Below are positions 53,859 to 63,489 of a stretch of DNA of 64,000 bases, one piece after another (position 1 is the first letter of the stretch; the number at the start of each line of letters is the position of its first letter). This DNA is from Collinsella sp. (GTDB lineage: Bacteria; Actinomycetota; Coriobacteriia; Coriobacteriales; Coriobacteriaceae), in NCBI GenBank assembly GCA_018381235.1, contig JAGZSF010000011.1, positions 62,001-126,000 of the forward strand, given 5' to 3'. The position numbers and the translations under genes are program-made. Below the pieces are notes generated by a model. The model did no database searches. It had not been told where the DNA came from and worked only from the letters and a program-made list of their open reading frames with translations.

Positions 53859-54271
53859 CGACGGTTCACCTTCATGACCACGTCGCCAATCTGGACCTCA
53901 TCACCCTCGCGCAGCGTTGCGGGCTCCACCAGCTGACGGCCGTTAACGAGCGTGCCGTTCAGCGAGTTGAGGTCTTCGATGATGAGTGCCGGGCCCTGCA
54001 GCGAAAAGCGTGCGTGCGAGGCCGAGACAAACGGTTCGTTGATGCAGATGTCCGAGGACGGCGAGCGGCCCACGATGACGGGGCCGAGCATATCTACATG
54101 GATGCCACGGATGCCGCGCGGACCCTTGTCCACATCGATCGTCCAGATAGCGGAGTCGCGGCGCTGGCCGCGTACGAGTCCCACGCCGGTTTTCATGACG
54201 GCGAACAGGAAGATGTAGAGCAGGGCGACCAGGACGATGCGACCTGCAAAAAGGACGATATCGATGTTCAT
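53855..54271 (-). CDS. fhaB: Membrane FHA-domain protein (FhaB-like)
   Basis: The 138-residue protein has an N-terminal membrane helix (VLFAGRIVLVALLYIFLFAV) and an FHA domain (VIVGRSPSSDICINEPFVS, SLNGTLVNGR) that binds phosphothreonine. In mycobacteria FhaB/FipA links kinase signals to the division proteins. It overlaps the phosphatase gene by four bases and follows the FhaA-like gene by six. Confidence 0.93.
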   Translation of the reverse strand: MNIDIVLFAGRIVLVALLYIFLFAVMKTGVGLVRGQRRDSAIWTIDVDKGPRGIRGIHVDMLGPVIVGRSPSSDICINEPFVSASHARFSLQGPALIIEDLNSLNGTLVNGRQLVEPATLREGDEVQIGDVVMKVNRR

Positions 54272-54277
54272 AAGCGA

Positions 54278-55288
54278 CTATCCCCTAAATTCAAAGGTGC
54301 TCAGGCCAAACGTCAGCAGGTCGCCGTTGCGCAGCGGGCAGCGCGTGATGCGGCGGTTGTTGACGAGCGTGCCGTTGGTGGAATTGAGGTCCTCGATCGA
54401 CCAGTCCGAACCGGTAAAGGTGAGCTGGGCGTGGCGGCGCGACACGTTGGGGTCGCGCAGGGCGATGTCCGAAACCGAACGCTCGCGACCGATGGTCACC
54501 TGCGCGGAAGTGATGCTGTGGCTCTCGCCGCTCACGACGTCGACGAGCTGGGCGAGCGGGCGCTGCGGGGCGCGGGTGCTCGCCATGTTGGAGGCAATAC
54601 CGGCCGCGGCGCCAAGGCCCACGGCGGCGCCGGTCGCGGCGGCTCCGCCCATACCGGCGAGGGCGTCACGAGAGACGGTCTGCGGCACGGGGATGGGCGC
54701 GACGGCGGGGTCGGGGACGCTGAGCGCAAAGGGATCGGCCACGGCGAGCGGGTCGGGAGCGGTGGCACGGGGCGTCGGCTGCTGGGGCATGGCGGCGGGG
54801 TGCTGCTGCTGCGGAGCGGCGAATTGCTGCTTGCCGGCGCGGGGAGCGCTGGCGGCGCGGCTTGCGGCCGAGTTGTTCTGCCCCAGGCCATTCTGGTAGG
54901 CGCGCTCTTCCTCGTACAGACGACCGAGCGTGGGGGCGTCGACGTTCTCGGCAAAGACCGAGAACTTACCGGCACGCAGCTGCGGGTCGATCATAAAGCG
55001 AACGAGGGGTTCACCGACAAACACATAGCGGCGCTTTTCGGCCTGTGCCTTCACAAACTCGCGGACTTCGCGCGAAAGCTCGGGGTAGAACGGGGCGAGC
55101 ATGGGATCGTCGTCGGCGGCGATCAGGATGGTATAGAGCGCCGGCGCGGTGTTGACGCCGTTGATCACCAGAGTCTGATCCTCCATGTCGCGAGCGGCCT
55201 GCTTGGCAAGCTTCTTAAAGGAGAACGGGGCACGGGTGGCACCGAAGATGCCGGCCACGTGGTCCTCGAAGATGTTCAGGAAGTTCAC
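54278..55288 (-). CDS. fhaA: FHA-domain protein with DUF3662 N-terminus (FhaA-like)
   Basis: The 336-residue protein has DUF3662 at the N-terminus (FLNIFEDHVAGIFGATRAPF, about 2-115), an Ala/Pro/Gln-rich linker (120-235) and a C-terminal FHA domain (VTIGRERSVSDIALRDPNVS, STNGTLVNNR). FhaA binds MurJ-type lipid II flippases when phosphorylated in mycobacteria. Its start overlaps the upstream kinase gene by four bases (ATGA). Confidence 0.94.
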   Translation of the reverse strand: MNFLNIFEDHVAGIFGATRAPFSFKKLAKQAARDMEDQTLVINGVNTAPALYTILIAADDDPMLAPFYPELSREVREFVKAQAEKRRYVFVGEPLVRFMIDPQLRAGKFSVFAENVDAPTLGRLYEEERAYQNGLGQNNSAASRAASAPRAGKQQFAAPQQQHPAAMPQQPTPRATAPDPLAVADPFALSVPDPAVAPIPVPQTVSRDALAGMGGAAATGAAVGLGAAAGIASNMASTRAPQRPLAQLVDVVSGESHSITSAQVTIGRERSVSDIALRDPNVSRRHAQLTFTGSDWSIEDLNSTNGTLVNNRRITRCPLRNGDLLTFGLSTFEFRG

Positions 55289-57138
55289 GAAAGATCACTC
55301 TCCGTATAGGTTCTTTGGTATCCGAGCAAATATAGGCATATCCCAACAATTATAGAGGATAGGGTTCCCGCAACCGCCGCCTTGACGACGACCGCGGCCG
55401 CAAGGCTGGCAATTTCCATATGGTGTGCAAGACAGAGTGCCGCCGCGGAGCCTATTCCGCAGCCGGCGATGGCGGCGATTGCAGTCAGGTTCGAGCCCTG
55501 CTCGGCACGCTTGGCATGGGCGTTGAGCAGCAGAGATGTCAGTGCAGCTGTCGCCGCGACGAGCACGACGGCAGCCCAGAAGAGCATGTCTCCCAGTGCC
55601 GCGGCAACATTGCCGAGCCCCAGTACGCCTCCGGCGGAAAGCGCAACCGTAGCCAGGCGGCCAAAAAGTGCGCCCATCCCCGTGGCGGCCGCGGCGCTTG
55701 CCGGGCCGAGCCAAAAGGCAGCGATGCCGGCGGCGACCCCGGCGGCAAGGAGGGCGTCGCCCGTTAGACAGCCAAGTGCCACCGCGCAGGTGAGCGCGGC
55801 GCTCGCGGCGGCCTCGGTGCGGCCCCAGGCGATCCACCAACCGGACATGGTGGCGGCAAAGAGCACCGCGACAGGCAGCATCGACAGGATGCCCTGCGCC
55901 TGCATGGTGGTGTTGGCCATAAGTACCAAAAAGCCCACGGCCGAGATAGCCGAGCCAATTTGCGGGGCCAGGCCGGCGGCCGCCCCAATCGCGATGGCCG
56001 CGGCGATAAGTCCGGGAAGCGCCGCGACGCCAGCCGTCTGCATGATCAAAAAGCTAAAGGCACCGCACGTTAGCGCCGAGATGGCGCGCATGGTGTAATC
56101 GCGCGCGTGGCTCCAGCGCGTGCCGGCCCAGCCGAGTGCGGGGTCGACCTCAATGGTGTCGTCCTCATAGGGTAACGATTCGATATCGTCTGCCGCGCGC
56201 TCGTCATCCGACAGCTCGCCCACCATCTGCTCCAGGCTGCGACGGCCCTCGCGCACGCTGCCCAAGCCGGCGAGCAGCTGGTCGCAAAATGCCTCGATGC
56301 TGTTGGGGCGGTCTTGCGGCATGGGGGAGAGGGCGCTCATGAGCGCAGCCTCGGCTCCCGGGGGAAAGTGCGGGATGAGCTCGCTGGGGTAGGTGGCACC
56401 GCCGATGATACGGCCGAGCGAGTCGCCGGGCGTGGCGGCCATAAAGGGGGCGCTGCCGCACAGGCCCTCGTAGATCACGCAGGCGAGGGCAAAGACATCG
56501 GCGCGCTCGTCGACTGTGCCGGTCTCGATATCGAGCTGCTCGGGTGGCATGTAGCCGATGGTGCCGCCGCGCGAGCCGCCAAAGCCGCCGGCAGACGACA
56601 GTCGCGCCATGCCAAAGTCGGTGAGCTTTACGTTGCCCGAGTGGTCGATGAGCACGTTGGCGGGCTTAATATCCAGGTGGAGCACGCCGTTGCTATGGGC
56701 GAAGGTGAGCGCCTGGCCCAGCGCGTCGGCAATTGCCGCGGCCTCGTCAAAGGTGAGCGAATGGCCGTCCACGCGATGCAAAAAGTCGGCGAGCGACATG
56801 CCGTCGACATATTCCATGACGAGGTAGGCATAGGCGGTATCGTGCGTAAAGTCGATAACCTGCACGATATTGGGATGTTGAAGCATGGCGGCGGTGTGTG
56901 CCTCGCGCAGGACATCCATGATGTCGCTGGCGGGCATGCCGGCGCCGTTGATAAGGGGGATGCGCTTAATGGCGACGCGACGGCGCAGGTGCGTGTCGCG
57001 GCAAATCTCGATGGAGCCAAAACCGCCGGTCGCAAGCGTCTCGAGCGGCTGGAACCGCTTGAGCAGCTCGCGAGAGCTGGTGCCCTCCAAGGGAACGTCC
57101 GGCGAGAACCGGGCGGTATGTTGCGAGAAAAGCGGCAT
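55285..57138 (-). CDS. Ser/Thr kinase with polytopic C-terminus and altered HRD motif
   Basis: The 617-residue protein has a Hanks-type kinase domain (ATGGFGSIEI, VAIKRI, DFGMA; about 30-300). Its catalytic loop reads HLDIKPAN, so the usual Arg of HRD is Leu, while Asp, Lys and Asn remain. From about 365 to 610 it holds eight or more hydrophobic helices instead of PASTA domains. It overlaps fhaA by four bases and heads that run of genes. The ATG at 57138 lies after GAGGG; a TTG two codons earlier is possible. It replaces the PknA position of the mycobacterial cluster. Confidence 0.88.
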   Translation of the reverse strand: MPLFSQHTARFSPDVPLEGTSSRELLKRFQPLETLATGGFGSIEICRDTHLRRRVAIKRIPLINGAGMPASDIMDVLREAHTAAMLQHPNIVQVIDFTHDTAYAYLVMEYVDGMSLADFLHRVDGHSLTFDEAAAIADALGQALTFAHSNGVLHLDIKPANVLIDHSGNVKLTDFGMARLSSAGGFGGSRGGTIGYMPPEQLDIETGTVDERADVFALACVIYEGLCGSAPFMAATPGDSLGRIIGGATYPSELIPHFPPGAEAALMSALSPMPQDRPNSIEAFCDQLLAGLGSVREGRRSLEQMVGELSDDERAADDIESLPYEDDTIEVDPALGWAGTRWSHARDYTMRAISALTCGAFSFLIMQTAGVAALPGLIAAAIAIGAAAGLAPQIGSAISAVGFLVLMANTTMQAQGILSMLPVAVLFAATMSGWWIAWGRTEAAASAALTCAVALGCLTGDALLAAGVAAGIAAFWLGPASAAAATGMGALFGRLATVALSAGGVLGLGNVAAALGDMLFWAAVVLVAATAALTSLLLNAHAKRAEQGSNLTAIAAIAGCGIGSAAALCLAHHMEIASLAAAVVVKAAVAGTLSSIIVGICLYLLGYQRTYTESDLS

Positions 57139-57280
57139 GGCCAACCCTCGTGCGTTTAAAGTTCGTTTGCGAGCGGCGGGCGCGGAGCCGAGCCGTTCGC
57201 GGTGGCATAGATACTGCTAGTGTAGCACGCTCGGGTGCATGGTGAAGGTAGCGGGGCGAGGTGGCCTATCTGACTTGGCC

Positions 57281-57997
57281 TTAGCGCTTCTTCTTGTTCT
57301 TCTTCTGCTTGCGCTGTTTGGCCTTTGCATTCTTAGGCTCGCTTTCCTGCTTGGCCTTGGCAGCGGCCTTTTCGGCCTTCATCTTTTTGCGTTTGGTCTC
57401 GATGCGCAGCTTTTTGTTGATGCGCGTCTTGAGGAAGGAGCCAAACTGCTCGGCATCACCACGCACAAAGGTGTCCTTAGGGATCGTCACGCCCTGGTCG
57501 GCGAACATGGCTACAAAGATGCGCTCGCCGTCGAGCACGTGGTCGAGCTTTTCAAACGGGAAGAACTGCGACTTGCCGCTCTTGCCCCAAACCATCAGGC
57601 CGTCCTCGTTGGCGGCGACGCGGCGATAGCGGCCACCCATGGACTCGTCGGCCTCGACGGCATCGATAAAGTCGCGGGCGAGGGTGTGGTGCAGGTTTTT
57701 GCTCCACCAGGCCAAAAAGGCGCCGAATACGATCAGGACGACGCCAAACTTGATCCAGTTGCCGCCGGCCACCAGCATGCCAATGCCGAGCAGCGCGGCA
57801 ATTGCCGCGGCGACATACAGCGAGCCGCGACGCCTGGGTGAGGCGACCAGGCGGGCGAAGTCGGTGACCAGGTCGTTTTCGTACTGGTACTCGTTGAGGT
57901 ACAGGATGCCGTCGTCGGCTGCGGCCTGCTTCTCGAGCGCGACCTCGACCTGGTCGGCTGCTTCGGAGGGAACGAGGTTGCTCTCTGCGTCTGCCAT
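57281..57997 (-). CDS. Membrane protein with Lys-rich tail
   Basis: The 238-residue protein has two membrane helices (LYVAAAIAALLGIGMLVAGG and FGVVLIVFGAFLAWW, about 60-100), a small domain like the YcxB C-terminus (GLMVWGKSGKSQFFPFEKLDHV), and a strongly basic low-complexity tail. The start follows GGAG. It lies 140 bases upstream of the kinase on the same strand and may be read with the cluster. Function unknown. Confidence 0.8.
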   Translation of the reverse strand: MADAESNLVPSEAADQVEVALEKQAAADDGILYLNEYQYENDLVTDFARLVASPRRRGSLYVAAAIAALLGIGMLVAGGNWIKFGVVLIVFGAFLAWWSKNLHHTLARDFIDAVEADESMGGRYRRVAANEDGLMVWGKSGKSQFFPFEKLDHVLDGERIFVAMFADQGVTIPKDTFVRGDAEQFGSFLKTRINKKLRIETKRKKMKAEKAAAKAKQESEPKNAKAKQRKQKKNKKKR

Positions 57998-58112
57998 GCT
58001 CTTTGGACTCCTATCGCGGCGGGCTCGCCGTACGGGTTATTATGAGTGAAGTATGCCGTGCGACCGCATGGCCGTCGCGGCAACAAGACTCAGTATACCC
58101 GGGGGAGCACCC

Positions 58113-60584
58113 ATGGAATCGTTGTACCGAAAGTATCGCCCGCTCACCTTCGACTCCGTGGTGGGCCAGCAGCATATCGTCTCGACGCTCGAGCACGCCA
58201 TCACCGAGGGACGCCTGTCCCACGCGTACCTGTTCTGCGGACCGCGCGGCACGGGCAAGACCACCATGGCGCGCATCCTTGCCAAGGCGCTGCTGTGCCG
58301 CAACGCCGAGGCGGCGCGCGCCGAGGGCGCAAGCGGCTGCATGCCCGACGGCACCTGTGAGGAGTGCGAGCTCATCGCCGAGGGCAACCACCCCGATGTC
58401 TACGAGCTCGATGCCGCAAGCCGCACGGGCGTGGACAATGTGCGCGAGGAGATCATCAACTCCGTCAACTTTGCCCCGGTGCGCGGCAAGTACAAGATCT
58501 ATATCATCGACGAGGTTCACATGCTCACGACGGCGGCGTTCAACGCGCTGCTCAAGACGCTCGAGGAGCCGCCGGCGCACGTGATCTTTGTGCTGTGCAC
58601 CACCGACCCGCAAAAGATTTTGGAGACCATCCTCTCGCGCTGCCAGCGCTTCGATTTTCATCGCATCGGCAACGAGGATATTGAGCATCGTCTGTCCTAC
58701 GTGTGCGAGCAGGAGGGCTTCGATTACGACGACGAGGCGCTGGCTATCGTGGCGCGTCATGCCAAGGGCGGCATGCGCGACGCGCTCTCCACGCTGGAGC
58801 AGCTGAGCGTCTTCGGCAACGGTACCGTGCACGCGGACGATGCCCGCTCGCTTTTGGGCGAAGTTTCGGACCAGATTCTGGGCGAGTTTGCGCGCGCCAT
58901 CGCCGAGCGTGATATTGCTGAGCTCTATGGGCTCATTCGCGCACAGGTCGAGGAGGGCAATGACCTGCTTGAGCTGACGCGCGACCTGGTGGCGCATGTG
59001 CGTGACGTGTATGTGGCCTGCGTTGCCGGTGCCCGTGCCGAGCTGTTTGAGGGCGGGGCCGAGCAGGCCGAGGCGCTTGCTGCCGAGGCTGCTGCCTTTG
59101 GCGAGCATCCGGCCGACCGTCTGGCCCGCGTGCTGACGGTGCTCGACGATGCCGCGCTGGAGATGAGGGGCGCGAGTGACGTGCGCCTGGTGCTCGAGAT
59201 CGCCTGCACGCGCCTGGCACGTCCCGAGGCCGATCTGACCATCGAGGCCCTGGCCGAGCGCGTGGCGCGCTTGGAGGTCATGGTCGCCAACGCCGCGGTG
59301 CCGGCGAGCGTGGCTGCTGCAGGTGCCGCGCCTGCGGTTGTCGCGGCTGCACCTGCGGCGATGCAACAGCCGACACTGATCTCGGGTGCCCGAGCTGCCG
59401 CTCCTGTGGCATCTGCCGTGCCCGCCGCTGCGTCTGCGCGCCAGGGCGGCATGCCTTGGGACCGCGGCGCTGCTGTTCCGGCTGCCCAGCCTGCACCCAA
59501 GTCCGCGGCTCCGGCTCCCGCGCCCAAGCCTGTAACGCCTGCACCTCAGCCCGTTGCGGCTCCGGCTCCCGTGCCTGCTGCATCGACCGTGCCGGTGTCC
59601 AAGCCCAACAACGCCGCTGAGGTTGCCGCCGCCGGTGCTGCCGAGACCCCCGCGGTCGAGGACGCCGGCGAGCTCCAGCGCAAATGGGCCGAGGTCGTCG
59701 AGCGCGTCAAGGCTCGTCAGGCTTCCTACGCAGGCCTGCTGCTCAACGCCCGCGCCACGGCCGACGACGGCTCCAAGCTCACGGTTTCGTTCCCCGCGGG
59801 CTCGACCTTTGCTATCAAGATGCTCGGTCGCGCCGACACACAGTCGGTGGTTCTGCCGACAGTCAGTGCGGTCTTCGGTCGTCGTACCGTCGACTATGTC
59901 CTGGATGGGGGTGGCACGCCGGCTCCTCAACATGAGGAGCATTCTCCATCTGCACGGGCTGCGGTATCTGCGGACCCGCAACCCGTGTCCTCGGCGGCCC
60001 CTGCATCCTCGAGCGCCAGCGCTCCGCAGCAGCAAGCGACGCCGGTGATGGCACCGACCCCGTCGGCGCCTAAGCCCGCCACGCCCAAATCTGCTGCTCC
60101 GGCTCCCGCGCCCAAGCCCGCCGCCGCGCCTGCGTCTAAGTCATCCGACCTGGCTAAGGCCCCCTGGCTGCGCTCCGACAACCCTGCCGGCGCTCCTGCC
60201 ACGGGCAAGCTCCCGACCGAGCCAGCGCCCCGTGCGCCCGAGCGCTCTGCCGCTCCCAAGGCTCAGCCGTCTGCGCAGTCCGCTCCGTGGGAATCCGAGC
60301 AGGTTCCCTACGACGATGCCATGGTCGGCGGTTTTGCTGCCGATGCCGGCGGGGACGATCTGCCGCCGTTCGACGTGCCGGGTGCGGCGTCCGCGCCCAA
60401 GCCCGCTGCAGCTGCCCCCAAAGAGGAGGACGCCCCCGCTGCCCCTTGGGAGTCCAACCCAGGCGCGGGCAGCCCCTTCGGCCATCAGGGCGCAGCCCCG
60501 AGCATCCCGCAGACCGAGGACGAGGCCAAAGCCCTCATCCGCAGCGTCTTCGGCCAGGCCACCATCTTCAAGCCGGTGGAGTAG
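58113..60584 (+). CDS. dnaX: DNA polymerase III subunit gamma/tau
   Basis: The 823-residue clamp-loader ATPase has Walker A GPRGTGKTTMARILAKALLC, the zinc site (C near 66, then CMPDGTCEEC), DEVHML and the arginine finger SRCQRFDF in residues 1-370. A conserved middle block (LQRKWAEVVERVKARQASY) lies near 540. The regions 410-530 and 610-810 are Ala/Pro-rich and low complexity. The ATG at 58113 follows GGGGGAG. It is followed by a convergent orphan; ybaB and recR lie beyond. Confidence 0.96.
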   Translation: MESLYRKYRPLTFDSVVGQQHIVSTLEHAITEGRLSHAYLFCGPRGTGKTTMARILAKALLCRNAEAARAEGASGCMPDGTCEECELIAEGNHPDVYELDAASRTGVDNVREEIINSVNFAPVRGKYKIYIIDEVHMLTTAAFNALLKTLEEPPAHVIFVLCTTDPQKILETILSRCQRFDFHRIGNEDIEHRLSYVCEQEGFDYDDEALAIVARHAKGGMRDALSTLEQLSVFGNGTVHADDARSLLGEVSDQILGEFARAIAERDIAELYGLIRAQVEEGNDLLELTRDLVAHVRDVYVACVAGARAELFEGGAEQAEALAAEAAAFGEHPADRLARVLTVLDDAALEMRGASDVRLVLEIACTRLARPEADLTIEALAERVARLEVMVANAAVPASVAAAGAAPAVVAAAPAAMQQPTLISGARAAAPVASAVPAAASARQGGMPWDRGAAVPAAQPAPKSAAPAPAPKPVTPAPQPVAAPAPVPAASTVPVSKPNNAAEVAAAGAAETPAVEDAGELQRKWAEVVERVKARQASYAGLLLNARATADDGSKLTVSFPAGSTFAIKMLGRADTQSVVLPTVSAVFGRRTVDYVLDGGGTPAPQHEEHSPSARAAVSADPQPVSSAAPASSSASAPQQQATPVMAPTPSAPKPATPKSAAPAPAPKPAAAPASKSSDLAKAPWLRSDNPAGAPATGKLPTEPAPRAPERSAAPKAQPSAQSAPWESEQVPYDDAMVGGFAADAGGDDLPPFDVPGAASAPKPAAAAPKEEDAPAAPWESNPGAGSPFGHQGAAPSIPQTEDEAKALIRSVFGQATIFKPVE

Positions 60585-60605
60585 CTGCGCGGGCGGGCAT
60601 ACTGC

Positions 60606-61079
60606 TCAAGAAGAGAACTCTTTGTCCGGGCGCATCTGTATTTCGGACATGTGTAATGTGGTGCCGCGTATATCGCATTCGAGTAGACAGGTACGTGACG
60701 GTCGGCCTAGGATGCTGAGGTCGATACGATACGTTGCATGGCTGTCCGTGTACTCGACTTGCTCGGCGCTGACGGTTGCTCCGATTGTCGAGAAAACGCC
60801 TAGTTCGGCATCGACAATCTTGGAGTTCTTTATCTTGACCTTGAACTCTTGGTAGAGGGATGGGCTGTTGTAGTAAACGGTTCGGGTTCCGTCGGTGCAC
60901 TCATCGGTCGCTTCCCATTTGACGACGGGCTGGCCCGAGCTGGCTATTAGCAGTTCTGCTCCAAAGGATATAGCATGGGTGATGGCAACCAACAATGCCC
61001 AGCCGACAAAGAGATAGAGAACAAAATATGCAGCGGGGTGTTTTGAGCGGATGTTTTGGAGCGCGTCGGGGGCATTCAT
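60606..61079 (-). CDS. Membrane-anchored orphan protein
   Basis: The 157-residue protein has one membrane helix (AAYFVLYLFVGWALLVAITH) and an outer beta-rich domain with Cys residues (CTDGTRTVYYNSPS, TCLLECDIRG). I recognise no family. The ATG follows GGAGG. It sits between dnaX and ybaB, which are normally adjacent, so it looks inserted. The AT content of its upstream region is higher than that of neighbours. Confidence 0.75.
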   Translation of the reverse strand: MNAPDALQNIRSKHPAAYFVLYLFVGWALLVAITHAISFGAELLIASSGQPVVKWEATDECTDGTRTVYYNSPSLYQEFKVKIKNSKIVDAELGVFSTIGATVSAEQVEYTDSHATYRIDLSILGRPSRTCLLECDIRGTTLHMSEIQMRPDKEFSS

Positions 61080-61418
61080 GGGGTACCTCCAAATTGCTAT
61101 CTATGGCAATCAAATTATACCCCACCGTCATGAGCGCCACCTCGAGTGGTGGCTTGGCATTTAGCCATTTAGTGGTACGCATTACATGTCGGATTCCGGC
61201 TCTACAAGATTTAGCTTTCAATCTTATGCAGATGCGAATTATGCAACTTTGCATAATCATTGGGTGCGGTCTGCACTCAGGACATGTATATCGACTGAGG
61301 TAGCGTGACCGCCCCGCTTGCTGGCCTCGCGCCGTGGTACGATTTTTGAGTTTGAAAGTCCCGCCGCGCCCCGGCTGCCCTTGCAGCTCGTTGCGCGGCC
61401 GCACGCAAAGGAGCCATC
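61080..61418. other. Intergenic region upstream of ybaB
   Basis: AT-rich in the first half, near the orphan promoter, and GC-rich near ybaB. TACGAT (about 61337) is a possible -10. No RNA gene or palindrome was found. Confidence 0.4.
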
Positions 61419-61739
61419 ATGGCCGGTATGAACATGCAGCAGATGATGAAGCAGGCTCGCAAGATGCAGGAGCAGCTTGCCGCCGCGCAGGAGAACCTCA
61501 AGTCCCAGACCGTCGACGCCTCTGCCGGCGGCGGCATGGTCAAGGTGACCGTTAACGGCGAGATGGAGCTCGTCAACCTCACCATCGACCCCGATGCCCT
61601 CGATCCCGAGGATGTCGATATGCTGCAGGACATGATCATGGCTGCTGTTAACGAGGCCGTTCGCGGCGTCAACGAGCTCGCCAACAAGCAGATGGGCGCC
61701 ATCACCGGCGGCCTCAACATCCCGGGCATGCCGTTCTAA
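61419..61739 (+). CDS. ybaB: YbaB/EbfC nucleoid-associated protein
   Basis: The 106-residue DNA-binding protein has the family core (MQQMMKQARKMQEQLAAAQE, then VKVTVNGEMELVNLTIDP). It binds DNA as a dimer. The ATG follows AAAGGAG. It is 13 bases upstream of recR, the usual pairing. Confidence 0.95.
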   Translation: MAGMNMQQMMKQARKMQEQLAAAQENLKSQTVDASAGGGMVKVTVNGEMELVNLTIDPDALDPEDVDMLQDMIMAAVNEAVRGVNELANKQMGAITGGLNIPGMPF

Positions 61740-61752
61740 GACACACATATAT

Positions 61753-62349
61753 ATGAGCGCGAATCACAGTCTGCAAAAACTGCTCGATGAGCTGGGTCGT
61801 CTGCCGGGCATTGGTCCCAAGTCGGCCCAGCGCATAGCCTATTACCTGCTCGAGGCCGATGCCGAGGAGGCCCGCCGCCTGGCCGAGGCCATCCTGGAGG
61901 TTAAGCAGGAGGTCCACTTTTGCAGCCGTTGCTTTAACTACGCCACGGCCGACGAGTGCTCCATCTGCCAGGATCCGATGCGCGATACCACTCGCATTTG
62001 CGTGGTGGGCGAGCCGCGCGACGTCCAGGCAATCGAGCGCACGGGCAGCTACCATGGCCTGTACCATGTGCTGGGCGGCGTGATCAGCCCCATGGACAAG
62101 ATCGGTCCCGAGCAGCTGCATATCCGCGAGCTGCTGGCGCGCCTGGGCCACGAGGACATCCACGAGGTCATCATTGCCACCAACCCCAACATTGAAGGCG
62201 AGACCACGGCGAGCTACCTTGCTCGCACCATCAAGCCATTGGGCGTTGAGGTATCGCGTCTTGCGAGCGGCCTTCCCGTGGGCGGCGACTTGGAGTATGC
62301 CGACGAGCTTACGCTTGGCCGCGCTATCGAGGCCCGCCGCGCGATCTAG
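61753..62349 (+). CDS. recR: Recombination mediator RecR
   Basis: The 198-residue RecFOR-pathway protein has an HhH motif (LGRLPGIGPKSAQRIAYYLL), a four-Cys zinc finger (CSRCFNYATADECSIC), and a Toprim domain (VVGEPRDVQAIERTGSY, ATNPNIEGETTASYLA). Length is typical. It is in operon with ybaB. Confidence 0.96.
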   Translation: MSANHSLQKLLDELGRLPGIGPKSAQRIAYYLLEADAEEARRLAEAILEVKQEVHFCSRCFNYATADECSICQDPMRDTTRICVVGEPRDVQAIERTGSYHGLYHVLGGVISPMDKIGPEQLHIRELLARLGHEDIHEVIIATNPNIEGETTASYLARTIKPLGVEVSRLASGLPVGGDLEYADELTLGRAIEARRAI

Positions 62350-62592
62350 GCGGCGTCAGCTCCATGGCATGTCCCGTCGGCCTGCCGCACGGGGCACTCA
62401 TAATTGGGCACGCGTTCATTCATTTGTTGTGCAACAAACCTGCTTTTCATCCGCTTATCGCGTGGATGGGTCCGCTCACACCTCGTATTTGCCCATTCGT
62501 TGCGCAACCTTTTGGGTTCGCTGATACACTCAAATGTGAATATGAAAGAATGCGCCGCTTTTAAGCGGCGTGTTTTTGTTGGAGGAGAACGC

Positions 62593-63489
62593 ATGCGGCC
62601 CGGGGGCACTCAGACAAAGCGTGGCGCCGCGGTGCGCATGCGACGCCGGCTGGGCCTGGCGCCTCGGGCGTGCGTGCTGCTGTCTTGCTCGCTCGTGCTG
62701 GTCATAGCCGGTGTTTCGGCTTATGGCATGACGGTGCCGTCCATGGTGCAGGCGCATGCTGCGCGTGAGCTGCATATTGGGCGCAAGGCCAAAAGCGACT
62801 TGGGAACGACAACCGGATATACGTGGGCGAGCGTGGTCTCGCACGTTGTGTTCGGTGGCGACGATGCGGACGGTCCCGAAACAGCGGACAACGAGGTTAC
62901 GCTGGCAAACGGCAAGACCATCGTGCTCACCAACACCAAGGTCATTACGAAGCTTTCCAATAACAGCGTGGCTTCTGTCGTTAACAAGGCAGAGCAGCAG
63001 AAGGAGCAGGATACGCAGCAGATGGGTAAGCCCGGCGGCTCGGACGGGTCCGGTTCTGGCACCGGTTCGTCGAGCTCGGGCGGTGGCTCCGCCTCTGGCG
63101 GTGGATCTTCGAGCGGTGGCTCGACGGACGGCGGTGCCGGCGGCGACACGGGCTCGGGTGGTCTCTCGGCTGCCGAGGAAGAGAGTATCCACAGTTGGCT
63201 TGTGACCAAATACAACATGCTCGATGGCTATGTCGCCCGCGCCAACAGCGTGGTTTCGACCTATAACGCTACGGGCGATACCGGACCGTGCGACACCCTG
63301 GCCAACGATATGTTTGTCATCCGTGCCGAGTTCGGTCGACAAAGGTTCTCGACCAAATCTAAGTGGTATCGGCAGTATGCCAATCTGTGGGGCTGCTATA
63401 CCAACCTGTGTCAATGGGTTGGGCACTATGGCGACGACGACGTCGCGCTCAACAGCTTCAACACCAATGTGGCGGCGATCGCCCTATGA
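62593..63489 (+). CDS. Secreted or membrane-anchored protein with Gly/Ser linker
   Basis: The 298-residue product (ATG at 62593 after GGAGGAG) has an N-terminal helix (ACVLLSCSLVLVIAGVSAYG), a domain of about 100 residues, a low-complexity Gly/Ser region (about 150-195) and a C-terminal helical domain with Cys pairs (GPCDTLANDMF, WGCYTNLCQW). It should lie outside the cell. Its stop overlaps the start of a kinase gene (ATGA), which suggests that it is an input or substrate of that kinase. No family recognised. Confidence 0.75.
   Translation: MRPGGTQTKRGAAVRMRRRLGLAPRACVLLSCSLVLVIAGVSAYGMTVPSMVQAHAARELHIGRKAKSDLGTTTGYTWASVVSHVVFGGDDADGPETADNEVTLANGKTIVLTNTKVITKLSNNSVASVVNKAEQQKEQDTQQMGKPGGSDGSGSGTGSSSSGGGSASGGGSSSGGSTDGGAGGDTGSGGLSAAEEESIHSWLVTKYNMLDGYVARANSVVSTYNATGDTGPCDTLANDMFVIRAEFGRQRFSTKSKWYRQYANLWGCYTNLCQWVGHYGDDDVALNSFNTNVAAIAL

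Noticed and set aside
58010..58112. SRP RNA gene before dnaX
   Set aside because: The conserved GGTCAGG/GGAAGCAGC core is absent.
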